Assembly: GCA_038503035.1 (NCBI GenBank)
Contig: JAVSML010020761.1
Span: 372,001 to 436,000 of the forward strand
Reading direction: 5' to 3'
Length of the DNA: 64,000 bases
From: Crocodylus rhombifer
Lineage: Eukaryota; Chordata; Crocodylia; Crocodylidae
Each line of letters starts with the position of its first letter. The stretch's first letter is position 1. Under the pieces are notes generated by a model. It did no database searches and was not told where the DNA came from. It saw only the letters and a list, made by a program, of their open reading frames with translations. A program made the position numbers and the translations under genes. Positions 12,657 to 25,320 of the stretch are shown in pieces.

Positions 12657-13230
12657 GAGAGACCAAAACAAAACAATTTTGCCAAACTAACTTTGTTTCT
12701 GTGTGTAATGAGGATTATATCAGCATCCTAGAAAATCTTAGGGTCTGGCAGAAAACCTGCTGTTTAAGAGCAGGTTGTTGAACTGGAATATAATCAAATA
12801 TTCTTCATCAGAAAGAAAAATAACTTTTTGGTACCCAGCAGACTACTTTCACATCTATTAAACAAATAAATAACTTAGATAAAACAAATACAGTACATGA
12901 CATTAAAAGTGGTGGCCAAACCAAAACTAACAAACAAGGATTATTTTTACAATCAATGTCATTTAAAGTTTACATTTGGCCTTAACTTAAAAAAAGTACA
13001 AGGCAATTGCAATCAATATATCATGTGCTACACCCAGACTAGTCTGTTTTAAAGCCCATAACTCTCAAGAAAAATGTTGTTCTAATTACTTTCTGATTTC
13101 TCATCTATCAAGGCAAATGTGTTAATAGGATTCAGATGTGGCCCATATATCTATATTTGTAAAGTAACAAATTCAATCCTTGCATATTGGCAGACAGCAT
13201 TTGTTCAGTGAATTTAAATAGATTATTTAC

Positions 13231-13314
13231 CTGGTTAAACCTTCTGGTAAAGGCAACAATATTAGGGGCGAGGATGTGTTTCTCTTTCTTATTCCATCCG
13301 CAGCTTGCTAGTTC
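13231..13314 (-). CDS. RALGPS1: RALGPS1 coding exon 4 (residues 73-100)
   Basis: The 84-base exon encodes [18 protein letters not shown] then [17 protein letters not shown](N/S)KKEKH and VAFTRRFN are hallmarks of RALGPS proteins within the RasGEF domain, where N-x-x-x-x-F-T-x-x-F-N contributes to the core helical bundle that contacts the GTPase. The acceptor is tttctccag and the donor gtaaataatc. Both junctions are phase 0. It follows a 13-kb intron, the largest complete one in the window. Confidence 0.95.
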
Positions 13315-13559
13315 CTGGAGAAAATATCAAAATATTTCACTGTTTAAGATTTGTTATGGGGCAGATAAAAGTAAGTGTCCTTTTGTGATATGGTGTTCTA
13401 AATATTTAGTTATATCTATACCAACTTGTTCAGCCTAACCCTAACCCTCTCTTCTCCAAACTCCTGACTCAGGAGTTTAACACAACTGGGTTCTTATTAT
13501 AGTACCAGTGGTTTGGAAATGCCTTTACCCACCACTGAAAGTGTATAGAGGTAGTTAGC

Positions 13560-13775
13560 CATGTTAATCAGAAGTCAGACAGAAGGCAGCGTAGACATGC
13601 ACCTTACAGATTGACTGAATTAGAGATGCATAAGCTTTCATGAGCAAGAACGCATTTCATCAGATGCATCTCTGAAATGATCAAATGGACTTCATCAGCT
13701 TTTGCTCGGGAAAGTTAAGCATCTCTGACTGAGTTGGTCTATATGGTGCATCTTTACCCTGCCTTCTAAAAGCTT
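13560..13775. repeat. Fold-back dispersed repeat
   Basis: Arm 13581-13661 (agaaggcagcgtagacatgc, then agagatgcataagctttca) pairs with 13690-13768 read in reverse complement (agaaggcagggtaaagatgc, then agagatgcttaactttc). The arms are about 80 bases with a loop of about 28. The aagctttcatgagcaagaac and catcagatgcatctctgaa strings occur in a widespread reptile repeat. A piece (ctaccctgccttct) recurs at about 43563. Confidence 0.65.
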
Positions 13776-16104
13776 AGCTTGTTTGTGAAGTTGCCAGACT
13801 GGAGTGGTGAAGACAATGTCTATTAATAGCTGAAAAAGGAAGATAATAAGAGACAGTGATCAGCACAGATTGTATATTGTCTTATTTTAGCAACACTTTG
13901 AAAAGCTACAGTTTAAGGTCTTTTGGTTTTTCAACATTTTATCTTTCTATGTTAAACTAAGAGGAATGCACAGCCTCTGTTACACCCCCCTTCTTACCCC
14001 AAACAACATCAACAGGAAAGCAAACTCCCCCCCAAAGCCACTCAAACTGAATACTGGAATACAGGAAACCATGGCAGGCAAAAATCAATGATGCAGCACA
14101 GATCAAGATAGCCATCCTAGTTCTCTCAGCAGTTTATATGTGCATCATTTTATCTTGACCTACAAAGTACTTAAAATCAGTATTAAGTGGTTGAGGGCAT
14201 GTCTGCTTGGATGTGACTCTGGCATGGAACTGTATTTTCCATATATCTGACTTCAGAGTTGAGCTGTATAGCAGCAGATTAGTGAGCAGTTGAACACCTA
14301 GGTTTTGTGCTTTTTTGAAGAAGCTATGCAGTGGTCTCTGTCTTTTAAGATAGTTCACACAGGTGAGATAGCATGTTACTGGTTGTTACAGAGGGAGCCA
14401 ATTTATTTTAGCTCTAGTTATTTTCTCTGTTGAAATCATGCCTCAAAACATCTCACAAAGAAAAAAAGAGGATTTATACAATTTCTAATCTCATGGGTTA
14501 GATTACAATACTAATGCATGAAAGTTTTGTTTATTTTTGGTCAGATGTTTTCACACAGATCAGTATAATTGGACATTACTATTATTTGCATTATTGCTCA
14601 CTTTGCCATGTATTGCTTAGATCTAATAATTAAAAGGTAAACCCAATTAAAAAAAGTCAAATAGTACTTTAAACACACCACCTTTTTAATTACAGCAGTA
14701 GCTACAGACCTAGACAGACAAGTGTTTATTTCAACATGCTCCCTCCCTCACACCACCGGGATATTTGTCTTTGTACATAATATCAGAAACAGCTGTCGAT
14801 GCACTGCAGAAGCCACTTGTAGTAGGCAGCTTATTCATCTTCATGGAAGAGCATTGTAAATCCTCTCCCTATAAGCACTGTACTTCAAAACCAGCAAGGT
14901 GCAAAATGCACACTTACAGTGCACAAACCCAGCAACAGAACTAAGTCCCTATACATTTAGATTATAACCCAAGTTATTTCCACTACACAGGAAAAGAGTC
15001 CTTTGTATTTTAAGGAGTCAAGGGCATCTATACAGTTCTTTACATAAGGATTATACAAAACTCGATTCATGATAATGGAGGCAACAGTATTAAACTAGGT
15101 TCTTAAGCAGTTTATGGCAAAAAACAGTATTTCACCTAAACAACAGACCAACCGTGCAGACCGTATTACATCATAAAATACAACTGCCTTTCTAGACTCC
15201 AGGCTGTTTTCAAGCTAGAAAGTAAAACTTAAGCTTCAGTACTTATACAGTTTGACAACAAGTACACAGTGGCAAAAGCAAAGCAGCCAGGAATACTCCT
15301 GTGCCTACAGGCACCCAACTCAGGCACTCAATGAATCAAGCACATAAAACTGCAACACTGGGGAACATCCAAACAAATTGACAAAGAAAACCAAAAAGAA
15401 CAACAAAACCCCCAAAAACCCATAAACAGAAGTTGGAGGGGCTGGAAGGGCCCTGCTCTCAGTACTGTCACTTATGTAACAGTTTCATTTTTATAATTTG
15501 TGTTCATTATTTACTGCCACAAATGTGCTTTGTGTTGACCGTGACAGAGAAAGCCAGTCTGTGCCCCAAGCTGCGTCCAATTCCTTTCAAGGTCCATAAA
15601 GGGGGAAATGAGACAAGAAGCATCTGCCCTCCTTGACCAAGCACACCTCTCTGCTGGATCGGAGCACAAAACTACAGGATCTTGCAAAGGCCCTGGATAT
15701 AAAACTGTCACGTGCTGAGCACTCTGAGCCCCCAGTAAAACCAGCAAGCACAGACGGCACTCAGTACTTCATAACAGCGAGTCTATATCTTCACGACAGT
15801 CACTTGATGGGCTAGCCCTGGCCCCCAATGTCCACAGAGCCAGCTGTCCACAAGAGGCCTGCACTCGGCATCCACTTTGCTTTGCCTCCTACGCCCCTGG
15901 GATTCAAGGGGCCTTCACAGAGCTTTTAGATGAGGACGACAGTTCAGAGACTCACCCCACTACTTTTTCTTAAATTAGCCATACAAACAGCTAACAGTTA
16001 TGCATTAAAAGAAATCCAAAATTATAAACTACGGGTTCAATTTCACAAGGGAAAAGAAACCTATTTTTAAGTAGTTGTTTCATGACGTTCCAAATATATT
16101 AGAC

Positions 16105-16186
16105 AGCCCAACTCTCTCCAGTTACAAATTACCACATATCTATGTAGCCCAACTCTCTCCAGGCTCAAATTACCACATATCTATGT
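16105..16186 (+). repeat. 41-bp tandem duplication
   Basis: Two adjacent 41-base units (agcccaactctctccag, then caaattaccacatatctatgt) at 16105-16145 and 16146-16186 differ at only about three bases. The low divergence suggests a recent slippage or duplication event. Confidence 0.9.
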
Positions 16187-17321
16187 AGCCTTTCTATTCA
16201 GATCTAGCAAATGGGGAATATGCACATGCTGGAAATGAGTTCTCCAGAACAGCAACTCTAAATCATTCCTATTTTTACAGGCACAGACTTTCAAACAACA
16301 TTTTGTGCAAGTATCCAAATGTGAGTTATGCACTGCAGAGGCCAGCAGGGAGAACAGAATCAGCCAGAGGTGTCTGCCTCCAGAAAGCATTTTACACACC
16401 TTGAAAAACTGAACTATTTTTCCCCAGAAAAGCAGGCTCAAGTTAGAGCAGCAGGAGCATAACAACAGGGCCACTCCTGCAGGAGAGTGTTGGGGCAGGG
16501 GTACACAGCTTTGCTTGGTGTCCTTGCTTGCTGCCTGCCCCGGCTCTTGCTCGTAAAGCAACAGCAGCAGCAGCAGCACCACTATGTACTGACTGCCACT
16601 GGAGGAGCAACTGTGGGACTGCTCATGCTGCTAGGGTGTGGACTCCACGGGAGTGGGGGGACACATGAGTGACTGGTGTCGCCTGAATCTGGGGGGGCAC
16701 CCACAAAAGCCACTGACAGCAGCAGCCCTGTCGGGGGCACCAGCCCTACTGACAGCATCAGTGTTGGCCGTTGGGGGGGGCACGTTCACCCCCTGCAAGT
16801 CACCTATGGAGGGACAAGTCTGGTGCCCCTCCTAAGTCAGTGCCCTAGTTATGTTACTGGTGAACAGCACGGAAAACACTTCCAAGTCTCTATTTCACCC
16901 TCCATGACAGAAGCCTCCAACATGTAAGGCTTCTGCTGCTGCTGCTAATTCACACCTGTGAAGGCATACACATTCTCCACGTGACTGGCAGATGTCTGGT
17001 TTAAGAGTTGGAATTTATACGATCACATGGAAAAAAGTTCTGCTGTGGGAGACAGCAAAAGTTGCATTTAACAGAACATGGGGAAAAATTACAGGTAAAG
17101 AGAAACTGTTGGCCACTAACGAAGGAAAACCCTATACACAAATTAATTTGAATGGGTTTAACTTAGACCAAGTTTGAGCTTTTAATTGAAGAGCAGATTT
17201 TAAGCACAAATGAGGTAGCATTTATTTACCAAGTTGTTTGGGTTTTTTTTTGCTACATTGCTAAATCACACTCCATTTCCATACGCTCAAAAATAAAGAT
17301 GATTTTTTTGCCATGTTAAAG

Positions 17322-17630
17322 CAGCGATTCTCAGCTGGGTACCAGCAGCACCTTGGGGTGGTTGAAAGGATCTCAGGGGCAACTGCCATGCAATGTTAAC
17401 ATTGTTAGGTGGGCAAACATGATTCACAAATTAAACCCAGAGATTTCAAACAGGAATCAACTGTATTAAAAATATTCTGACCAGTCATGGTCCAAGTTCT
17501 TTGCAACAGACAAACTGCTGTTATTTTTCCATAGTCAAAAAAACAAATGAAAGCCAAGAGCTGATATTTTCTGAGGGCTGCTTCAAGTCTCATAAGAAGT
17601 GCCTTGAGTCTGAAAAGGCTGAGAGCTGCC
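17322..17630. mobile_element. hAT-like non-autonomous DNA transposon
   Basis: The ends are imperfect inverted repeats: cagcgattctcagctggg on the left, and the reverse complement ggcagctctcagcctttt on the right. The flanks tgttaaag (17314-17321) and aggtaaag (from 17632) agree at 6 of 8 bases, as expected for an old 8-bp hAT target duplication. No transposase frame is present. Confidence 0.55.
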
Positions 17631-20600
17631 GAGGTAAAGACATAAATATAAACGCATCTTAGTGAGAGTACAAAGGAAAAAAGTTAGAATGTAAAATAGG
17701 AATACTGTGTACTTTGAACAGAACTTTTACCCTCAGCAACAATATGGCTCATATATGGCCATATGAAACCAACATAAAAGTCTACATCTCTGTGCAAATG
17801 CAATGAAATGTGGCCATATACTTTCTTTCCACGCTGTTACCATAGTACTATGCAAACACGTTTTAAATTATAGCTTAATGAGCAAGTGGAAAAAAAAGAC
17901 AGCAGGCATCACCTTTAAAGGATGTTCAAATATTTAAAACTTGGGATTTTATTTTGCTAAAGTACTAAAACCAATTTCTCAAAAAATAACTAAAATCAGA
18001 AAGAGAAAGACCCGCCACCCCAATTATCCTTCTAAAGATTAAGCTGGGTGACAACATGCGCCTAGTAAGCAGGGGGGGGTATGTGCATGCACAAAAATTA
18101 CATTAGAGCTTCATGAGACACCCTCTCATTCTCTTGTGGCAATACACTGTACTGCAACTTCCTGTGTACGTGAGAAATGATGCACAGATCCTGGTTTTCT
18201 CTGTTTAAAATTGAAAATTCTCTGATAAAAAAAATCCCAAATTATCTGATTAAAACCTCAAAATCTACATTTCTCTGCAATTAAAATGAAACGTCACTAT
18301 CAATAGGTATCAACTGAACCCAATGTTTTATTGATGTATTTACAATTTTAAAGCAATCTGAAAGCCTAGCAGTGCCTCAATCATTATAATAAAATAAATT
18401 CTAAATACCTATATATTTTGAAATTGCCTGTGCCCCACCCTTCAGACATACCTGCAGGGAGCTAATCTCCACCACTGCTGCCTGCCTGCCACACATGTGG
18501 TTTCCCCTGTGCCTGCTCCCCCCAGCCCAAGTGGTCCGCTACAGGCTGGAACTCTGCCAGCCTGTACAGGGAAACCCACAGTTCCCACATTTTTCTGCTT
18601 CTGCTTTAAAAGGAGAAAAAAATCCATGTTTTCCCATGGTGAGTAGAAAGCCGATCCCTGCTGAGCTCTGAAGAGCCCAACAACTCCCCTTGAGTAAGCA
18701 GGAAAGAACTCTGGCAGTAAGACAACACTTGGTGTTGGCATGTCCAAAAAGTACTGTTTCCATTTCAGATTCATAAGTGGTCACAGGCACCAGTCAGAGA
18801 GAAAAAAGTCACAGCAGCAAATCTAGGCCCTGATTCAAGAGAAAACCCTATTTCATGGCAATACATAGGGCCTCTTTACACATTACATTTATGCCTTAAT
18901 TAAGGCATTGATCGCAGCCTAATTGGCAGGGGTGCTACATGTGCACCCAATTTCAGGTGCCCTGAAATGGTAAACTAACCATAAAAGTGTTCCACATACA
19001 ACATAGAACATTTTTATGGCTGGTTTGCATGGCACCATAAGTGAATATGTGGCATGTCTGGGGCTCCCCAGGGCCAGGGCTGACTATGAGCTGACTGATG
19101 GTCCCAGCCCTGGGGGCCCTGAACTGGCCGAAGCGCAATCCCAAGGCTGACTCTGAGAATTAGCTAATTGTCAGGACTGCACCAGGGCATGCTGAGTTGC
19201 AGGCATGCAGCCTTCCATCTCCTGGGATCCTGATCCCAGGCTCCCCTTGTGCTGGCCAGTGGAAAGGGCACAGCTGGGCACTAGTCTCCGATTCCACAAT
19301 CACACCACCTGTCATGCACAAAGTGCAACTGTTGGGTTAGCTTGGTCTCATTCACTTTCACTGTATGAAGATTGAAACTTTGGAGTACTTCTGACACATC
19401 CAGAAACAGATGAAAGTTTAAAATTGGGAAGCTTTATTTACAGTGCCATTTGTTATTTCTGTCTCTTAATACATTTTCAGAGTTTAATGCATATAGCCAT
19501 CTTGTTGTTTCTAATTAGAATTTGAAACAAAATTCTGCCTTTATGCAACTAAAAAAAAAATCCATATGCATTTATGAACTGGTGATCTGGTGTCTGATGT
19601 TTACATTTTCTAGATCTTAAGCTTCTTCATGGACTTAGCTTGACAGCCAGTGCTTTGAAAATTACATATAAATTTATTTATTTTTAATCAGAAGTGTCTG
19701 CTAGCACCAGTAAATTAAATAATATAAAAAAAAGAAGACGACCTTTCTATTACATAAATTCATATACAGAAAATTTAAATTCCGCTGTAATGCAATCACT
19801 TCAGGCTGATTTTTTTTTTTAAATCCAGGATCTCTAACTTACTTTTGGAAATCTTTAAAAAAACAAAAAACAAAAAACAAAAAAAAAAAACACAGCTCAA
19901 ATTCCTGCTCAATTATTAAACTGCGATATATTGCTTTCCTGCAGACTTACTGCTAAGAAAAGATTGTCATTATTTTTTCTAGTGACAAGCACAATGCAGT
20001 TGTCATCATTAAACATACCTAACAGCCTCATTTGCTAACAGCACACACAGTAGTCACAAGACTCCACTGCCCTTCCCACTCTGAGAATACAAAGCAAGCA
20101 TGGTAATGGCTAGCAACCAGTGACTTTTTAAATGTGTGAAACAAGTCTGCAAATCTCCCAGAAGAAGGGAAGGTTTGTTTAGCTGAAAGCCATCCTCACA
20201 CAGTCATTAATTTTTGTTAAACTATCTATAAGTATTAACAGAGAATAACAGCCAAACAACCGACTGCTGACACAGGTACTCGAGTCTGAACAAATTAGCT
20301 CTCATCTCTGTTGTGAGGTTTGACATGAAGAGGGGAAGCCTGTTACTGTTTCAAGTAAGCCCATCACATTCCTGGGCCATGGCTCATCTTTGCTTCTACT
20401 TGGACAGAGAATGCGTTTAAACACTTTCCTCTGGAGTTACTGGAACCAGTTTGGTTTTAGAGCTCTCTGAAGAACACTGTCCAACATCAACTGCTTGGTT
20501 AGATGCTAGGATTATCTTTGGACATGAGTTAATGAATGCTATTGGATCCTTGGCTGTTCCTGCCTATTCCATCAGCAGCTGTAGCAGTGTTTTATTCATT

Positions 20601-20812
20601 TGCTCAGGCCACGTCTGAAGGGGAAGCATTCTTAGTCATCCATAACCACTGCCTCCAGAACAGAAGAGTGCAGCGAGCTCCAGATGGAGCTATGTCAGTA
20701 AACTGGGATGTGTCCGATACAGGAGTGCCTGCCTACTTCGATACTGGGCAACAGAGCATGTCCCCAGGGTGCAGGCAGGGCCTGTTGGCTGCACATGCAT
20801 TGCACCCAGGGA

Positions 20813-20885
20813 TGGTCTAAGGACATACACAGACAAGGTTCTTTGGGTAAATGTGATATCTTTTATTAGACCAACTAAATAGTTT
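20813..20885 (+). repeat. Fragment of the dispersed repeat at 60300
   Basis: The strings gacaaggttctttgggtaaa and tgatatcttttattagacca correspond closely to positions 60340-60390 in the same orientation. Only this central section is preserved. Confidence 0.65.
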
Positions 20886-22319
20886 TAATAATTAATCTCA
20901 ATTTTTCCCTTTACATATTTACTATAACGTATTTCCATCCTGCCCATAACAACAAAACAGGACAATTTGCATATGCAGAAATCGGAGAGTTATGAATATG
21001 TTCTTATTTTTAAAAACTTGAAATTAAAAACACAAAACTCTCAAGAACATTTATAGGTGCTATGCCTAGTCCCAGACATCTAGATGTTATTACAATATGT
21101 GCAATGTTGACACTTTCGAACAGAGAAAGTTGCTTTTGACATTAATGGCAAAGACAGTCTTAGCATATTAGAAAGATGATTTTTTTCAGCACACATTTAA
21201 AACAGTACCAGGGGAATTGGGGGAAAATACAGATAGATTGTTTAAACACCAAACTACAAGTCTTCTCCAAAGACTATACAAGCCAGAGTGATATTATAAC
21301 AGTGTGTAGTCAATTCTCACCCTTAGCAAAGTTATCTGTTACAGCCCTAATGGGACCAAGAATCTAATGTATTAATTTCATATACTTTTTAAGTTAAACA
21401 CAGCTGAGAGCAATTATATTGCCAAGCTGTGCCTGCATTAATGGGCCAAGTCTTGATAAAATTAGTCACTTATTATAATCAGCAGGGAACAGGGCAGCTA
21501 TAGTGTGATGTTTGCAAACGTCCATTTTCCTTTCACCCTGCCAAACCTTTACTCATCGTCTACATGACTTCCTAGAAGTTCAGTGTTTTCAGAAGCTATT
21601 TTGGCTTCCAAAACAGGACTGAATCAAACCATTTTTGTTTTTTTAAAAAAAAAAAAAGTCAAACCACATTTCCATTTTCTGTCATCTGTCACACAAATTT
21701 AAAACTCAATGAGTATTACACTTGTGAATGAGGTCCTAATCAGCTGACAGTATATAGACATAAGTGGCAAAACAGACCATTTAAATAATTCTCACTCAAT
21801 TAAGTGTATATCCAAATAATATTGCTAAAATACACCCTATTAGCCACTTTTAATAATATTTCCTCTCTCAGGTCATACCACTTTCACACTCCATAACCTG
21901 ACGCAGAGTAAGCCACTATGAAACTGAAAAAGGAAAAACATCTACCATTTACAGACTCACAGATGTATAGGTATGTGATGGAGGTGTTAGTAAATACCCT
22001 TGAAGTCATGCAAAATCTAAGGGCTTCAAAAGTTTAGGCAGATCAATGAGCTATAAACAATTAATGGAATTCATAGAATCAGAAGGTGCATTTTCTGTAT
22101 GTGCTGTTCTTTTCTCTACCCTTCTATGCATGCTCATTTAGTTTTTTCTTTCAAAAAAGGGATCAGTCTCCAACAGCATCTCTGGAACATTTGAATTTGC
22201 TTTTTCTGTTACCCTCAAAAAGGACAGCTAACACAATCTTTTCTATTTTCTAAAAAGTGATAAAAGGGATTTCTTTAAAAATAATTCTCTGCAGTTGTGA
22301 GTTCTCATTTTCTCCTTTC

Positions 22320-23190
22320 CCTCTATAAATACTTACAGATCATGAACAAAATCACCTCAAACTTTTCTTTAAGCTAAATAGACTGCATTTCTTCAATATT
22401 TTGCTGTCAAGACTTCCAGGACTTAAGTCATTCGCATGGTTTTCTGTTGTATACTTTCCAATCTGTCGTCATATTTTTGAAGTGTGGAGTCCAGAACTGG
22501 AAATATTCCAGTAATGGTCTCATTAATTCTGTATGCAGCAGTAACACCTACCTAGTTCTATGGCTCCAGTGATTACACTCGCTTTCTCAACCATGCCAAA
22601 GTTCATGTTCAGCTGCTTATCTACCATAACCTGAAATTCTTTTTCAAGTGACCTCTTTCCAGAATACAGTGCCCCCGCTTAAGCATAACCTATCTTCTTG
22701 GTTCCTAGATGTATGATCTAGTATTTAGCTGTATTAAAATGCATAGTATTCAAGGAAGCATAGTTTGTAGTGCAAACCAGGCAGCTCACTAGAAGTGACC
22801 ATCCTTATTTGCCAGTGTATTAACTTTCCAGTCATCTGCAAACTTTGTTAACAACAATCGTTGTTTGAGAAAGTGAAAGGTATTAGGCTATGAACTGCAG
22901 GACCTCTCTCGTTTTTTAACCAGAAAGTCAGGCAGTGCTTATTCCAATGCTTTAACTGAGCCTTCCTTCTAGCCAGTTACCTGTGCCAAGCAAACTGAAG
23001 AACTCATCAGGAATGCTAATCAAGACTCCAAAGACCCTATTTTCCAGTAACCTTGCTTTACTGGCACTACATGCCATCCTTTATTCAGTAATGGTTACTA
23101 ACTGTATCCTGCTTTTGTCTTTACATGATTTTATCTGGGATCAACGTTAATCTAACTGGTTTGTTTTACAACTGGAAAAAGACTAATGTC
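22320..23190 (-). mobile_element. Ancient CR1 LINE fragment with RT remnants
   Basis: Read on the minus strand, remnants of CR1 ORF2 can be followed: a degraded RPVSLTS/PGKIM-like block (PVRLTLIPDKIM, about 23110-23165), KFADD around 22830-22845, and a late block resembling YFQFWTPHFKKYDDRLESIQQ near 22440-22510. Many substitutions and stops indicate great age. It resembles the copy at 62440-63415 in layout. Confidence 0.75.
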
Positions 23191-24494
23191 TGGGACTCCA
23201 CCAGTATCCCAATACTGTTAAATAGCAACATCAATGCTCAGAATGCTCTTTAGTTAATTTTAAAATGTTTTCAACATAACTATTTGACCATGGTGGGTTT
23301 AACTTTACTAGATGTAGATTTTACATCTTCACACTTCTTTTAACATTTACCTGAATTTAATGACTGCTGATTTATAGTCACTGTTATCAAATCACCCTCA
23401 TTTTCCACTTGTTATACATTTTCATGTATTGCCCCTTTTATTACCTTTCCTAACTAGGATGTTCTTTTAGCCAATCAAGCTTTCCTATGCAATTACAGAA
23501 TTGGGATTTTTGGACACTTAGTGAAGTTTGCTTATGCCCCATCAAATTGTTATTCAGATTCTTAACTCTTTCTTTGCAGTCTTTCCTAGTGCTCATAGGC
23601 GTTTTCAGCTTCAGGATGCTGATCATCTTAAAGTCTCCAATCTATGCCATGTTTTCTCACATACAACATGCATCTAGTCCTGCCAAAAACATCCCTCCTA
23701 CGCACCCCAAATTGGGGTGAGTGTATTAAGCAAGTAAGCTATTTTCTTTGCTCAAAGATGCATGCCTCGAAATACTGTTCATGCCATGTGGCTGTCAAGA
23801 GAGTTGCTTGCCACTTGTGTTTGGTTTAGAAAGCTGAAGAAGCACAGTCCTGTGTTGACTCTCTTTCAGATGTAGCTATTGGCTAAGTATTGTATGCTTG
23901 TGCATGTAGCAGAAAGTGAGCTGCTGGCAGTATCCTGAAAAAGTGCTTTTTCCACATCATACGCCTTATTTACAGGTACTTATACAAAGTACTATTTAAA
24001 GCAAAGAAGTAACAGTCTTGCTACTGCCATTGTAAGAGTCCTCCCAGTGTCCAGGAAGTGTGGCACCCCAGGAGACAGTCTGCCATACTGGGGAGTTCCT
24101 GCTACCTCACCATACTGTCCACTGGGAGCCACACTTTCTGGACACTCTATGATCCCAGGAGCACTAACTCCATGTCATACTGTCGGCCATGACTCTGGAA
24201 ATATCTTTTTCTCCATGTTCTGCCTTCCAAAAATAACGTGCATATTTTTTTGGTGCATCGCCACCACCTGTGCTTGGGCTATCCAAACACTTAGCTCAGG
24301 GGTCAGTTACCTCTGTCTGTCGGAAAAAGGTATAACATCAAATTACCAAATGGAATATACTATTATATTAGAAAATTATTATGTAATTTTTAGAAACTCA
24401 AAAGGAAGTTTTGATTAGTAGGTGCATAGGTATCCCAGCATATTAAGCAATTAAAATGTATTTAAAGAAGGTCAACATTTGCCAACTATTAATG

Positions 24495-25320
24495 CACAAA
24501 CTTCTAGGGGTGCACTGATACAGATTTTTGGGGTGGATACCAGTATCTGATTTTTAAGGAGGCACATTAGCTGAAGCCGATCCAACTTCCAGTACAGCAT
24601 GGACAACCGTGTGCAGCTGGTAAGTCTGTTGTGGTGGAAGGGGATGAGGGGAGGGAAGAGATGGGGGGGCAGATCAAGGTCCCTGTGGTGAGGGAGGAGT
24701 GGGGCAGGGGCTGGTGCTGCCCATTTGTGGCAGAGCGGGGGACAGAGCCATGGATCATCTGGGTGGCACTGGGGAGGAGGGGCTGCACAGCTCCTGCTGC
24801 TGTGTGCACCCCAGGAGGGGATGGGGGGCTGCACGCCCCTGGATCTACATGGAGTGGGGCAGGCTGGACCGGAGCTGCATTGGGCTGTGTTCAGGGTGGG
24901 TGGCAGTGGCAGTGCTGGGAGGAGGGTTACCATAGCCACCTGGTAGCTCCCTCCCAGAGCCACTGCTGCCCACTCCAAGTGCAACCCTGGCCCAAACCCT
25001 GCCCCCCACCCCATGCCAGGAAGAGCCTGGCGCAGTCCTGGCCCCAGCCTGCAATTGCAACCCATCCCACTAGTGCAGATCTGGGGGCAAATGCCTCACC
25101 CCCGCCCTCCCAGGTTGCACAGAGCAGCAGGAGCTGCCACCCCCACCCCCGGCGCACAGCTCTGTCCTGTGCCTGCCCTGCTTAGGCAGTGCTTGCCGCA
25201 GTCCCACTCCCTCCCTCACTGGTGGGGAGAGGCATTGATCTGTCCCTTCCCTCCCTTGCCACCACAACAGACTTACCAGCTGCATGGAGCTCTCCAAGCT
25301 GTTGGACTGGCTCCTTGTTG
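24495..25320. mobile_element. Palindromic GC-rich fold-back element
   Basis: The two halves are imperfect reverse complements about a centre near 24942. For example gcagctggtaagtctgttgt (from 24616) recurs inverted near 25265-25285, and cagctcctgctgctgtgtgc recurs inverted near 25120-25140. At the centre, gtgctgggaggagggttacc faces ctccctcccagagcc. Arms extend from about 24575 to 25313. A left-hand leader (ggtgcactgatacagatttt) is shared with the copy at 48815. The 100-200-codon open frames on both strands are low-complexity by-products of high GC. Confidence 0.7.

Larger units (their letters stand above)
10924..13230 (-). other. RALGPS1: RALGPS1 intron 4
   Basis: This 2.3-kb intron contains the long hairpin at 11131-11212. 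The moderately GC-rich stretch around it (11030-11700) reads open on both strands but shows no homology I recognise. An A-run of about 21 lies at 12636-12656. Confidence 0.85.

Noticed and set aside
13434..13448. Telomere-like cctaaccctaaccct
   Set aside because: Only about two and a half repeat units, easily chance; not an interstitial telomere array.
16181..16582. 133-codon minus-strand open frame with a leucine-rich start
   Set aside because: The leucine run comes from a CAG repeat on the other strand; the frame spans the tandem duplication and has no gene-like context.
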